NCBI GenBank assembly: GCA_047967505.1
Contig: CM106539.1
DNA from: Dipteris shenzhenensis
Taxonomy: Eukaryota > Polypodiophyta > Polypodiopsida > Gleicheniales
DNA: 64,000 bases
Direction: 5' to 3' (one strand)
In this document: positions 45,859 to 57,906 of the stretch, one piece after another
How positions within the stretch are numbered: position 1 is the stretch's first letter
Layout of the letters: every line of letters begins with the position of its first letter
Made by a program: the position numbers and the translations under genes
Notes under the pieces: generated by a model
What the model saw: the letters and a program-made list of their open reading frames with translations, nothing else
Told to the model about the DNA's origin: nothing
Databases searched by the model: none

Positions 45859-47801
45859 GCCTTGGACAAACATGCATCAAGTATGCAAGGCAGTTATGAT
45901 AGTCACATCAAGCTGACTCTACATAGGGCAGGGTGTAGGGCGGTAGGAGGAGAATGTACTTTGCAAGGTGGCAGGATGAGGATACTTTCATATTCAAAGC
46001 TTTGCAAGGCAAGAGGTGAAAATTTTCAAAAGTACGTGGGGATATAAAAAATTTCAGCTACCACTCATGATTTTCCCCCCTTAAATGAACACGTTAGCAA
46101 AATTGGATATACCGGTTTCCCTTAAGAAAGTGGAATGTGTCCCAAATTACTTCAAAATGCAAATAGCCCAAAGGGCATGCTATCGGGTTTGATGCTGTAT
46201 ATTATGAAATGCAATGACCTTTGACATGCTTATGATCCATATAGCAAGCAAGTGCATGGAAAAAGAGTGTTGGATTTATTAAAAGATCTTCTACGATGAA
46301 TCTAGATAACAATATCACCAAGTATTAATGTTCCTATACACTTCAGGATACATGCTTCACATACAACATAGCACTTGTAATGCTTTAATTGCCTTGTTCC
46401 AGATCAAAAATGGTTAAACCCAAGCAAACATTGACCCAGAAGGGAGGGTTGAGAAAAATAGAAGGCCAAAGCTAAAGGAGACCATGAAGCTAAAAAGGAG
46501 AAGTAGAGGACTCAAGAGAGCCAAGTTGTTCAGCATGAGAAGACTTGAGTGTGGTCAAAGAAGTAACCAAGAGGCTATGAAATCAATAAAGCACATGGCT
46601 AGCAAAGCCAAAGAGAAAAAGGTCGAGAAAGAAAAGAAATAGGATGTCCTTGAAGCAAAAAATTAGGCAAAAGAAGCAATGAGAAAGCTAGTCAAAGAAG
46701 AGGCCAAGGTACAAGAAGCGCAAGAGGCAAATGAAATAAGTAGGCAAAGAGGTGTGGCACACAACTTGGGTAGCACAACAGAAAGCAATATGTGAAGTTG
46801 AATAGAATCAAATCACGGGGCTATGAGAGCAAGAACGTGCATGAGTAATCCTTAAGGAGGAGCCTATTAACTTGGATGCTAAAGGTTGACCAAAGTCAAT
46901 GACCCCACACTAAGGATCCACCAATACGTGATGCACCAAGTGAGGCTAGAGAGGGTGGTGTGCAAATGGGGTTAGCCATCTCCCCCATCTCATTTTTTAA
47001 TCCGCTCAACTCAAAGAAAGAGTGGAGGCATGCCATAAAGCTAAGGCTCAACAAGGCAAAGAAAATTTGGTAGTGGTGGTGAACCATAAGACTTTATTGG
47101 TAGCCACCTTGCAATCATTTCAAGACACAAAGTGAAAGAATGAATTCATTGTGGGCCTCTACATGAGCAAATATATCTAGTACCGAATGAATTCCATTAT
47201 GGTGCATGAGGCCATGAGGATATACGGGTTCTTCTATGAATGTTGTACCCCCATCAACTCCCCCATGGCAAGGCAAAGACATCCAAGCCATGAGGATGTG
47301 GCTTGAAGCAAAGTTCTAGCCAATGTTGAACCCCAAAATTAATGTTTTAGGGGTTCAACTGCAATCAAAGGATTGGAATGGCTAAAGCTCAAAGTTAACA
47401 TATGAACTTCGCAATAAAGATTGAATCGAATGACTGGGTAAAGCAAGGAGCAGTTTGTACCAACATGTCAATGTTGTGTACTAGATGCCTAGTCCATTGT
47501 AGACAACACTAGATTACAAGTGAGGTAGTACTACATGACAACTCAATGCTACACTAAAAGACAAGTGAGCCAGTGCTACAACACTGCTCATGCTCGAAGA
47601 GACCACCACTAGACTGTGTGTCTAGACTACCTCCTAGGCTATAAGAAATTGGGGGGACTCCTACTGAGACTAGAACAACCATTGGTCAAAAGCAATGATG
47701 ATCTTTAGAATCTCTGAAGGGTCTAAGTGCATCTAGCTACTCTCATTACATAAGCATTATAACTATATCCTTGTTGATTAGGATCAGGTTGTCTAAAAGA
47801 G
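45859..47801. other. degenerate sequence with a Lys/Glu-rich coding relic
   Basis: At about 46410-46796 (+) ATGGTTAAACCCAAGCAAAC opens a short frame which after a shift continues as a Lys/Glu-rich frame (AKEAMRKLVKEEAKVQEAQE) broken by TAG stops. This could be a retroelement gag relic. A frame around 47000-47085 (NSKKEWRHAIKLRLNKAKKI) may belong to it. No other feature is recognised. Confidence 0.35.
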
Positions 47802-47975
47802 CTTCCTTGTCATCTTGTCCCCCTACTAGACCTAATGTACCTTGGAGAGTGGTGGGAGAACTTAGCCCTATGTATCTCAATGGGAGAACTTCCTTGTCAT
47901 CTTGTCCCCCTACTAGACCTAATGTGCCTTGGATATTGGTGGGAGAACTTAGCCCTGTGTATCTTAGTGGTCTAG
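47802..47975 (+). repeat. 87-bp tandem duplication, in frame
   Basis: CTTCCTTGTCATCTTGTCCC starts at 47802 and 47889. The 87-bp period is 29 codons, and one frame is open across both copies (SLSSCPPTRPNVPW repeated). No coding gene is apparent around it. Confidence 0.85.
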
Positions 47976-49230
47976 AGGCCTAGAGTTCAACCTGTGTGCT
48001 CTCCTACCAGGCTATGAGCCAGTAACAAACTGGGTTGTACTCCCTTAGATGCTCCATGGAAGCCAATTCTCATCTCAACTCTCTCTCTTGCTCTTGAAGT
48101 GAGTGTTGTTAATGCAATGCATGGGGGTTGATATGCCTGAAGCTTTTCATTGCTCCTCTAAATTGCATCTACAAAGCAAATAACCCAAATCTTCCTAAGA
48201 GAGACTAGTTAGCTACTATCAAATCATTACTAGTGCCTGTTGCACCTCCCCCTCCTATAGCAATGCATTTTAAATGCAAGCCCTCTTTTATGAGAGTCCA
48301 TGCCATGGTTGTCCTAGATGCATCATCATCGTGGAGTGATATGACATCATCATCCCTACCAAAATATATGTCATTCCCCCTCTATGCATTGTCTAGCTCC
48401 CCACAGAGAATATTTCCAGTCTCTCTAGCAATACATCATGTTAGCATTCACCAAAGAAATAGCAAAGACTCTCCAAGAGTCTAGAGAGCTTCGATTTGCT
48501 TTAGGGTTAGTGGCCACTAATCGCAAAGATGAACTACTCCCAAGTTCTGCACTTGGCTAAAGGCATCACTGAGAAGGAGGCTCCATCCTCCTCATCCTCC
48601 TCAAACTCTAGATTATTAAAGTCTTGTCCAACAAAACAAGAGAAAACATTTGGGGAGGCTCCCTGCTAGCACCTCCACAAAGAGGGATGTTGTTGTAAAT
48701 AATCTAGGGCATAAACACTCAGGATCCCAGAGCACCCACCCCCTATAAGCTTACCTAATCAAGCACATCCAAAGCAAAAGACTAGGTATTTCACACTACT
48801 CGGGACCAAGCCTCTGGTTCTCTCCCTAGAAGGAGGTAGTGCCATCATTTGATATTTGTGGTCGTTCAAAAAATACGTGCTCTTGACTTAGGAGGATTTA
48901 TACTAATAATCATCCCATCACAACCCTCTATACCTCATAACAAAGAGTGAGATGCTGCTATGTGGCTGTTAACATGTCAATCATGAAGACGATACACACC
49001 TCAACTCACTATGACCCGACTCAGGGGGGGTGGGGGGTGGAAAACAATCCTTCATATGCATGGAATCTTGTGTAACACCCTTAAACTTCTATGATTTTAG
49101 TGGAGGCTTGGATGGAAATAATCCATGTTTATGTGGCAGTGTGCCAAAGGCACAATTGACTAAAAGCCCACCTTTAGTGTCCACTATCTCTAGAAAAAGT
49201 ATCCACACCTAGCTAATTAACACGCTAGTT
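47976..49230. other. no recognisable gene
   Basis: Degenerate sequence with no clear domain, up to the 3' end of LINE copy 2. A GGGGGGTGGGGGGTGG run lies at about 49024-49039. Confidence 0.5.
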
Positions 49231-52013
49231 TAATTTTATTTTATTTTTATGGGCAAAAGCAAAACCTTGTTGTATTAAAGTCAAAAGATATATACAATCA
49301 TGTTTTTGTCATCCCTCCAAAGAGATATACTCAGACATAGCAGAAAATAACATGCTAAAACAGGCTGGCAGCATATGAAATGTGGTCTGATTACTCCATA
49401 AGTTCTTCCTTAACAGGGGAAAAAGGGGACCGCATATGAGCTCGCAAGCCCTGGGGGTAATGTCACATCTTGAGAAGAGTTGATGATGCTCTTGTACCTC
49501 CAAATGCAACTGAGAAATCTCTTCATTATAGTTGTGAATGTCCTAGTCAAGCAGAAATTTAGCTTGAAGGAGACAACAAAAGAGTCAGACATTAAAGCAG
49601 TCAGTATACCGTTCCAATTGAATGGCTCCCCTAAATGTATCTGCACATTTCCAAACTCTTCTAGCACTAGGGCATGAAAAGAAAAGGTGAAAGACATTTG
49701 CCTGTCTGTCAGGGCATATCTTACATGTCGCATCTCCTTTGCCTATCCTTAGGCTCTTGCAATTTGTCTAGACTCCTTTATGCATGATGAGCCATATCAG
49801 TGTGGACATTTTCTCAAGAATTTTCATGTCCCCTAACAAGACAAATCTATTACTCCACTTGCAAGCCAATGTCAGCAGCTAACTTCCACCTGTGATTCAA
49901 TGTAGGATAGAGTTCCTCAATGCTATTTGATAGTGTAGGTATGGGTAGAAGGTGAAACTTCTCCCTATCAGCTAAATTCCCTATCATAAATTAAAATTCG
50001 GCCCCCCGAGGTCACTCTCCCATAATTCTAATCTACCCATAATAAGGGCCTAATCTTGATTAGAAAGTCTAAATTCTCTTCTAATTTTGTGCCACTCTTT
50101 CCACCTAAAATTTTCTATGCTCCATAAATGATCCCAGGTATGAAGTACTTTTTTAAAAAGATGCCATGCTTTTAGAAGTTTGTCATTATTTAGAGGTTTT
50201 TTCCCAAAAAGATCCAGAACCTAAATAGAGTCTAGTCCCATGAATAACCCTTTACCCCTAGTAAAAACAATAAGTCCTTTGATTTGTTCAAAAGCATACC
50301 AAATGGATTTACACAGCTGACTCCCCTTGGTTGTGCATGGTTTCGAGTTATAGATGGCAGAGAGCATGGAGAAGTCCCTCCATTGGGGGCCCTTACAGAT
50401 CTAACAAACTTGAAATTCTAGAGTAGTAAATTGGCCCAGTTCTTGTTAGGATTAGATATTGCTTTTATAATCCAAGTAGCTACTAGTTTATAAGCAGCTT
50501 GTTGGAGTTGATGACACCCAAGCCTCCCTCACTTTTGGGTCTTGTACAATAGGACCATCTAACTTTAGTTATCCTTCTTCTACTGTTATTGCCCCCCCAC
50601 AAAAAAGATCTGCATCATTTGATAAACTTTTCCAGTCCAATCTGAGAAGGAAACTAGCAAGATAAATAAAAAATAGAGATAGGATAAATATAGTGATTCA
50701 ACACCACTCTTCTTCTTGCAAAATTAACCTGAAACCCTCTCCATCAATCCAACTTGTTCTAAACCTTTTTAGAAACTAGTCCCACCTTGCTTTCATGCTA
50801 ACATTGAATTCCATAGGTATTCCCAAGAGTCTGAATATTTGTCCTTGAAGGATCTACTTACACCCTTTTGCTTTTAGTTGCTCTTTTTCTTTACCTAAAA
50901 GGACAGTATAACCCATTTTTGCATGATTAACCTTGGACCCACAAGCGAGACATAAAATGTCAACACATTTTACAACAATCTCTATGTGTTGGGGCATATT
51001 TCTAATCGTGAGGTTGGTATCATCTGCAAACTGTTGTGTTACCAAGTGTTTCTTAGATGGTAGTTAAATTCCTTTTAAAGCATATTTATCTACTTGATCC
51101 TTAATTAATTAGCCCAAGGCATCTACAAAAATTGCATATAACAGAGGGGCAAGAGGGCAACCTTGTCTAATAGAACACTTTAATAGAAAACACTAAGACA
51201 TTTCTCCATTAATACAGAGCTTGGCAGATGCATTTGTAAGAAGTAGTTTCACATAGGATGTGAACTTTGTCTGATGCCCAAGTCTTGGATAGATTGTACT
51301 AGGAAATCCTAATTTAATCTATCATTAGCCTTATCAAATCCAATCTTGATAAAACATATATCCTACCGTGTCTCTTTAGCATGAGCACAACCCTCCCACA
51401 AATGTATAATTGCTTCCAAGTGGTGTCTACCCTTTATGAAGCCTTTCTATTCTTGCAGAATCCATTTATCCATTTTGTTCTTTAGCCTCAAAGCTAATGC
51501 TTTTGCAAAAATCTTGTGATAACAAATGATATTGTCAAGGGCCTCTAGTTTTTTAGCTTTGTCCTCTCACCCTCTTTTGGAATTAACTTGATCACTTTCT
51601 TGTCTCTATTGACATTTTTGGTGCATTTCTAGTATCTCATCATCAAAATTATCAGTAATGCTCAACTTGAAGTGCACCAAAAGTCAAATTATCAAGATGT
51701 TGATTTGGGCAAGAAAGCGCACCAAAAATAATCCTCATTTTTAGTGCGCTTCTAGTATCTTATTATCCGGATTATCTTTTGAAAATTGTCAAGGATAAAA
51801 GCCATGTTTTCTTCAACAAAGGAGACAAAGGATATCTTATCTTTCTTGAGAAGAAGAATCTCTTCCTAGGATCTTTTCTTCCTTATTAATTTGAAAATAT
51901 CCCTTGAGGGTCTGTCTATCCTTCTAGCCCACCACTCTTTAAATTAAATCTTGGCATTTTGAAGTCTAAGCTATTTCTGAAGACAAATTCCTTTCTCTTT
52001 ATCAATTAGCTAC
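49231..52013 (-). pseudogene. L1-like LINE ORF2 relic, copy 2
   Basis: Reading down the minus strand: FKEWWARRIDRPSRDIFKLI (about 51930), VIKLIPKEGERTKLKN (about 51590), GFDKANDRLN (about 51335), CSIRQGCPLAPLLYAIFVDA (about 51175-51115), QQFADDTNLTI with the catalytic FADD intact (about 51030), SEGGLGV (about 50530), and a C-terminal zinc-finger-like region CKICPDRQANVFHLFFSCPS (about 49720). These are the ordered landmarks of plant L1 ORF2. The end at 49231-49253 is T-rich on the plus strand (ATTTTATTTTATTTTTAT), in keeping with an A-rich tail. There are many stops and shifts; ORF1 and the endonuclease are missing, so the copy is 5'-truncated or overrun by the element starting at 52016. Confidence 0.9.
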
Positions 52014-54310
52014 TGTTGGGATTGAATATGTGTAGTCCTTGCTTTAATCTTTGCAGTGAAATGACAAAAGAGTGAAGCTAGACAATGGAATAGAAAGAGA
52101 AACTTATTGCATTAAAGGAAATGTTTGAACAAGTAGGTGACCCCCTACTAATATTAATAGAAAAGCTAACAAGCGGTGGGCAAATTTGTAAAAATGGTTT
52201 TGGATAAAATGCAAAAAGTTGAGCTTGGACAAGTCCTAGCAAGCGTCACTTTTATTGAAGAGGAGAGTCTGCATACCTATTACCACCATCCAACAAAGAG
52301 GAGGATTTGCATACCTACCACCATCCAACAAGAGGAGAGTCTGCATACCTATCACCATCCAACAAGAAAATCATGGTGAGAACCTACTTAAACCTTAGTT
52401 GGGAAGACAGGTGTCATAAACACCCCTCCCTTGTTATCAGAGTCATAATAGAAACTAACACTTAACCACAAACCTATCAATCTTGTTTTAATTTTATGGG
52501 TGTCGAGTAGATTGGGGCAGCCATGAGTGAATTTTGAGCTTTTGAGATAATAGAGGGCGAACTGGGCACTTTTGTAGAAGGAAAGTGTAAATAACAAAAA
52601 GGAGGGAAGGGGAAATTTCAATGGTAGAATTATGAAAAGAGGTTTTAAGATCATAGAGGGTAAGGGAACATTATGAACTGTAATAAATGAGAGCTACTAA
52701 ATAAGACTTTGGAAAGGGTAGGAAAGGTCATAACAAACCTTGACAAGTTACAGAGGCGAGGGTAAGGTCTAGTAGAAAAAGTAAAGAAAAAATAAGTAAT
52801 AGAAAAGATTAGTATAAAAAATAAATAATAGTAGAAAAGGAAGTAGGAGAATTTAAGAATAAGAAGTAGAAGAATTTAGTTTTAGTGCTAATGGAGAAGA
52901 TAAAAAAGAACTAATATGAAAGGAAGAGATAAAAAGGACAAGGTTAGGGGGTTAGGTAAAGCAAAACTAATAAGAAAGAACTGAATAAGGAGTAATAAAG
53001 GGAGGGGGGGATAACGAGTAATAAACGGAGGGGGGAAATAAAGAGTAATAAAGGGAGGGGGGGAAATTTAATGAACATTGGAGATATTAATGACCATACC
53101 TTAGAGGGGGAAAGTTTAGAGGAGGGGAAAATAGCATAAATGAACATTAGAGATTAGCTTAGAGGGGGAAAGGTTAGAGTAGGGGAGAATTAAAAAAGTT
53201 TAGTGGGACATGAAGAAAAGTGGGGGTGGGAGGGGGGGGGTTGTATAGTAAATAAAGTAATGAAGTGTTGTAACGTAGAGAGGGGGAAACATATAAGTTT
53301 TAGAACTAATGAAGAAGGTTAAAAAGAACTAATAAAAAAGGAATAAATAAAATGACAAGGTTAGGGGGAGAGGTTTAAGAAGAATTAATAAGAAAGAACT
53401 AATATTTTTTTTAGAGGTTTAAAAAAAGAAGTTTACTTTAATAAATAAGAGGTTAGTGAAAGATGAGAGGGGGGTTAGTGTAAGATGAGGGGGAGTTAAA
53501 CTTTGGAGAGAATAAAGAGTTTAAGGAAAGGGAAGAGGGGGGGGGGGGAGGGGGGCGACATTTAACAAAGGCAGGGGGGAACAAGAAGAGGGCCAAAGGT
53601 ACGTGTGAGTCCATGGCATGTGGCACAGAAGGTAGAGGACAATGTGGAGAGGCTAGCGACCTCTAGATAGTATGTAACGGTTGGGAGAAGGATCTAGAGA
53701 TGAAGGTACAGATGGCGTGGGTACAAACAATGAGGAAGGTGCAAATGGGGCCTAGGGAGAAGGCACAAACGGGGGGAAGTCATGGGAGGTAGAGAGAGGA
53801 AGGCTTAGGCAGCAGAGAAGGTGCAATGAGAAGCGAGTGCAAAGTTGACACTACAAAATAAGATGGAGTGCTGGTAGAGTAAGAGTAGTTCTAGTGGGTG
53901 TAACCGAGGTGAGGAGGGGGTTTTATAGGTAGAAAGAGGTTAGTTGGGAGACTAGTTGATAGGGCGGTATAAGAGACATGATAGTTAGGGAAGGGAAAGA
54001 GGTGGGAGGTGATTAGTCGAGCCGTGGGGGGGGGGGGTTTGTTAGCTTATGGAGAGTGGTTAGTTTAGAGACTAAAGTTAAGAGTAGAGTTAGGTTAGGT
54101 AGAGTAATAAATGTACAGAGAGGAAGGGAGAGATAGAGGGGGAAGTAGAGAGAGCAGAGAGGAAAAGAGAGAGAAACTAGAGAGAGAGACGCTTAATTAG
54201 AGAGAGAGAAAAGGAGAGAGATCGAGAGAGAGGGGGGGTATATAGAGAGGGAAAAATGGTGCAAAAGTAGAGGAGAATAGGGGGGAAAATAGGAGGAAAA
54301 TAGGGGGAAA
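52014..54310 (+). repeat. purine-skewed repeat family, copy D
   Basis: Begins with TGTTGGGATTG at 52016, an LTR-like terminus, directly at the 5' end of LINE copy 2. At 52254-52370 three tandem copies of a roughly 35-bp unit (GGAGAGTCTGCATACCTATC...CCATCCAACAA) are followed by the family signature TTGGGAAGACAGGTGTCATA and CTTGTTATCAG (52399-52440). From 52500 to 54310 the plus strand is overwhelmingly A and G (GGGGGGG runs, AAGAAAG), with TTTTATAGGTAGAAAG at about 53921 and AG runs at 54120-54240. No coding frame. Confidence 0.65.
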
Positions 54311-56039
54311 TAGGGAAGTGATCCTTCAAACTCACATGACACAAATCCGAAACCCCATTCTTGCTGACGTTAGATCTAAAACCCTATTCACACTTACACT
54401 AGAACTAGAGCTTTGTTCACACTGTAGACTCTGAAATACCCCAATAGCTTTGAGGACTAGGAAGTATCCAAATATTTGCCATAGGATTGCAGTCCTTTGA
54501 GCATCATTCAAAAATTCAATGATGCACCTTATAAGTAGAGGCAAGGAGAAACTCCCATCCAATGTTAGGGTTCATCTAGTTTCCATGTGAAGTAGAGGTA
54601 AGGAGAAACTAGAGATGGAACAATCTAGTATCTCCTAAAGGTTTGATAGAGCTAGGGGATTTTACCCATGTTTCACATGCACCTATAAAGGTTCTAGATA
54701 AAAGAATAAAAACAACTCAAAAATATGATTATTATTGATTATTTATATTAAGTGGAAGGTTAGTCTAGATGATGATTCAGCTTGGGAAAGGGTTGCTAGC
54801 TTTAGAAAACCCTTACTAGCTTCTTTTTTAAAAAGACATGAATGCTTGAAGGGGGAAAGAACATTACATCCCTAGCTAACCTAGATTAGCTAGTGACTCT
54901 CAGGGGAGACCCTAGTGGGTGGAGTCAAGAGGTTAGGATGAGTAATCCTAGTAAATGGAATGTTATATCTAGATGAAGGTCTAGGCCTGTATGCTAATTA
55001 TAGCCATGGACTATGGATATATATTAGCAAAGAGGGCTCAGTGTGGAGGACACTTATCAATACCTAGGTAATGAATCTTATTAGATGCATGGCTATACTT
55101 GACAAGCTAGGTTGATGCGTACCTTGTAGATGGGGCTTCTATGGTATGGGGCACAGAGGTCTATTAATCTAGATGCAGGCCATGTATGTTTCCTAATCAT
55201 ATCTAATGCTCATATGGTCAAGTGGTGATTTCCAGATGAAGCACTCACTCGTGTGGTTGCTAGTCCATGGTTTGGTGAAGACGATCTTGGTACTAGACTT
55301 AGGGTAGGAGCCATGATAGTTCAAGTCAATTTAAACATAGTGCTCTCCTAGTGCTCTATGTTCAAAATACATGGCCCAATTACTAATTCCCTAAATTGAC
55401 AAACCTCATTGCAAGCAACTCCCACACAAATGACCAAGACCAAGCATAGAGGCCAAGCATTCAATAAACATTACCTCATCTGCACAACAATTTATTTCTT
55501 TGTCCCTTCATATGCAATCCTCTCCATTCCCTCATAAACATATGTCTTCATGTTGAAGTGGAAAGCCACATTTCTTCCTTTGCCATCAAGGACCACATAT
55601 AGCCCACTCCCAAATCCAATAGAAAATTCAAGCTACTAGATGAGCACTAATGAAGCTTGTTCAATACAAATAAGGCCCTTATTGAGGAGGAAAGTATGAG
55701 CTTGTGGACTCTAATTCAAAAAGTACTAGCCCCTTCACCACTTCCTACTACAAGTCCAAGCTCCACATTAGTATAATTGCCTACTTTTGACTCACGCCAA
55801 GTATAGCTTCTTCAATCTCAGCCTGCAAAGCCCCTTGAAATAGGCCCATGTATTGCTGAGCCCTTTCCCTAGCAACATAATCTTTCTTCAACTCATGTAT
55901 TCCTTCTCCTTTCCGTGATTCTCATTTAAAATAGGCCCATGTATTCCTTAGCCATCCTTCTACTACTGGGAAGTGCTATTTAATCTAAAAGCTTATCCAC
56001 TCCGCAATAGATAGTGGCTGGTTACCACAATAGAGAGCC
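54311..56039. other. no recognisable gene; upstream of the FKBP gene
   Basis: AT-rich with a small duplicated stretch (AGTAGAGGCAAGGAGAAACT at about 54533 and AGTAGAGGTAAGGAGAAACT at 54592). The last few hundred bases must contain the promoter of the FKBP gene, but I see no convincing TATA box at the right distance. Confidence 0.5.
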
Positions 56040-56589
56040 ATGGCCACCTCGTTGCTCTTCAACTTTTGTATGCCTTTCTATTCTCTCCTGCAATGTCGAT
56101 GGTAGACATTAGAACTGGGCATTGGCCCCAACTGAGTTCTGAGATTTGTTTCCAGCTAGACAATGTTCATCATGTATCTGCTTACTCGAAACTACCACAG
56201 TGGATGTTTCTCGTCGTTTCACTTCCTCCCCTGAATACTTGTCGTCGCAGGCGTCCGGAGATTGAAAATACGTTTTATCATCTTTTTCAGCTTGCATTTT
56301 TATTGACTTAACCGTTTTGTTAGGTGCTTCGTCGGTGCGTGTACGAGTCCCCCCTCAAATGGGAGAGGAGAGTTATAGGTTAGAGACGCCTCGTGCACTC
56401 GCCTATCATAGAAAGTCCGAGTTACTGCAATCGTCAATCGCTAGACGAGAAGCGTTAACAGTGCTCAGCTTTACGGCCGCGCTTTCGTGCTATCAACTCT
56501 TTGATATGAAATTTGCCGTTGGAGCGGGACTCCCTCAAGAAGAATCGCCTAAGTTGTGCGATACAGCCTGCGAAAAGGAGCTTGAAAAT
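56040..56589 (+). CDS. FKBP16-3: FKBP-type peptidyl-prolyl isomerase, thylakoid lumen (5' exons only)
   Basis: The firm part is the exon ending at 56589. It encodes SSIARREALTVLSF, a twin-arginine-like thylakoid signal followed by a hydrophobic stretch, and then GLPQEESPKLCDTACEKELE, which matches the segment just before the PPIase domain in plant FKBP16-3 (GLPP..KPRLC..ECEKELENV). The exon ends after Asn at a GTATGC donor, exactly where the conserved ENV junction falls. A likely first exon is 56040-56067: ATG in good context (GCCATGGCC), MATSLLFNF, donor GTATGC, phase 1. It can join acceptors at 56324 or 56291, both in phase. Together they would form the transit peptide. The PPIase domain itself is not in the window. 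In the family this enzyme works in the thylakoid lumen, probably in photosystem assembly. The exon has no stop and looks functional. Confidence 0.75.
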
Positions 56590-56850
56590 GTATGCTGAGC
56601 TTTCAGGTCCTTTCCAACTTATCGCTTTTTCTGACCATATCAGCATTGCGCGCTAAAATGAGTCATTTCACCCGAACATAGTCTATATATGTGTTAGTTA
56701 AATACTTTCTTATCATCTTGTTCAAGTCAAAACCCTTTTTTAACAAAGTGAAATGGACTTCAAATCTTTAGACTGTCGCTGGTGCATAAATTATGCATGG
56801 AGCTAAAGGGGTGAGAATAGAGATGAGTTACTCTGAGGCAGCAAGGCCAC
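56590..56850 (+). other. start of the FKBP gene intron
   Basis: Begins with the GTATGC donor. AT-rich, with no further exon of the FKBP gene. It runs into a minus-strand LINE end. Confidence 0.6.
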
Positions 56851-57860
56851 TTGTTTTTTCTCAAGGGAACAGACTTCTATTAAAACTTGAAAATCAACAT
56901 ACAGATCAGCAATCCAAGAGGCGCTGATCATGGGTAAAACAAAACAACCACCTGGGGACCTCGCTCACTGAACAAGGGCTAACAGCGAGGGTGGAGGCCT
57001 ATACAACATGTGAATACCTGTCATCGTAATGACGTAGAAGGTACCTGTAGGCCACGACTCGCAGAATCGCTTCCGCATTTCGGAGGTTGCTCAAGAAGTT
57101 CGAGTCCCATGCTCCCTTATGGTGTGTAGGTTATGTATAACATTCTGCCAGATGGCTGCTTGGGAAGCTTGATGGTCTCCCATCAGAAAACTGAAACGGG
57201 CAACCCAAATGTTCCAAGCAGTGATGCTGGATACTGTTTCCCATCGCTATGCCCTTTGAGTCTTTGAGAAGGCACATGGCACAGGTGAGAAGTGAGAGTC
57301 GCCTCAAATGCCACTTATCTTGAGAACAAGCCGACCTTGAATCTTGTATGCTGCAGAGGATGGCCTCCCTCCGTTAGCCACTCAACCATCCCTAAGTGAA
57401 GTCTCGTTGATCCTCTGCATGCTAGCCACAATGTAGAGGGCTCCCATCCAAATCCTCTGCATTGCCGAGCATTCCCAAGACAATGCGGAATCGTCTCTAG
57501 ATCTTTGCCATGCAACAATGGCATCTACCTACCCACATCCGCAAGGGAACCTACTGCTCCAACCAATGCCGCTCTCTCGTCCAAGGAAACTTGCTACTCC
57601 AAACAATGCCACTCTCTCGATGGGTACTAGGCTGCCGCCTCTAGCTGCAGACGATGCCTAATCCGAGTCGTATAGGAAAAAAAGGACCCCTTCTCTACGC
57701 CCCATCTTAGCTAAAACTACCCCCTTGGATCCCACTAAATCTCTCTGAGAGGTTGGCGCTCCCATAACCAAGGGCGGCAACTCCCCCCATCTTGCCTCAT
57801 TGAGACTGGGACTTGTGTGAGAGTCGTAAGCATGGAAGCATACACAATGTTACGCGGCGC
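56851..57860 (-). pseudogene. LINE 3' part, same lineage as copy 1
   Basis: A stretch at 57030-57080 (GACGTAGAAGGTACCTGTAG, GCAGAATCGCTTCCG) is clearly homologous to 10093-10140 in LINE copy 1. Further up, on the minus strand, ETIPHCL and, in a second frame, WECSAMQRIW (about 57495-57440) suggest the C-terminal zinc-finger-like region of ORF2. The 3' end is probably the T-run GTTTTTTCTC at about 56852. Heavily decayed. Confidence 0.65.

Positions 57861-57861
<1 letters not shown>

Positions 57862-57904
<43 letters not shown>
57862..57904. repeat. (AG)n microsatellite, tail of the element on the minus strand
   Basis: About 42 bp of AG, which on the minus strand is a (CT)n tail following the conserved 3' hairpin of the neighbouring element. 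Confidence 0.9.
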
Positions 57905-57906
<2 letters not shown>

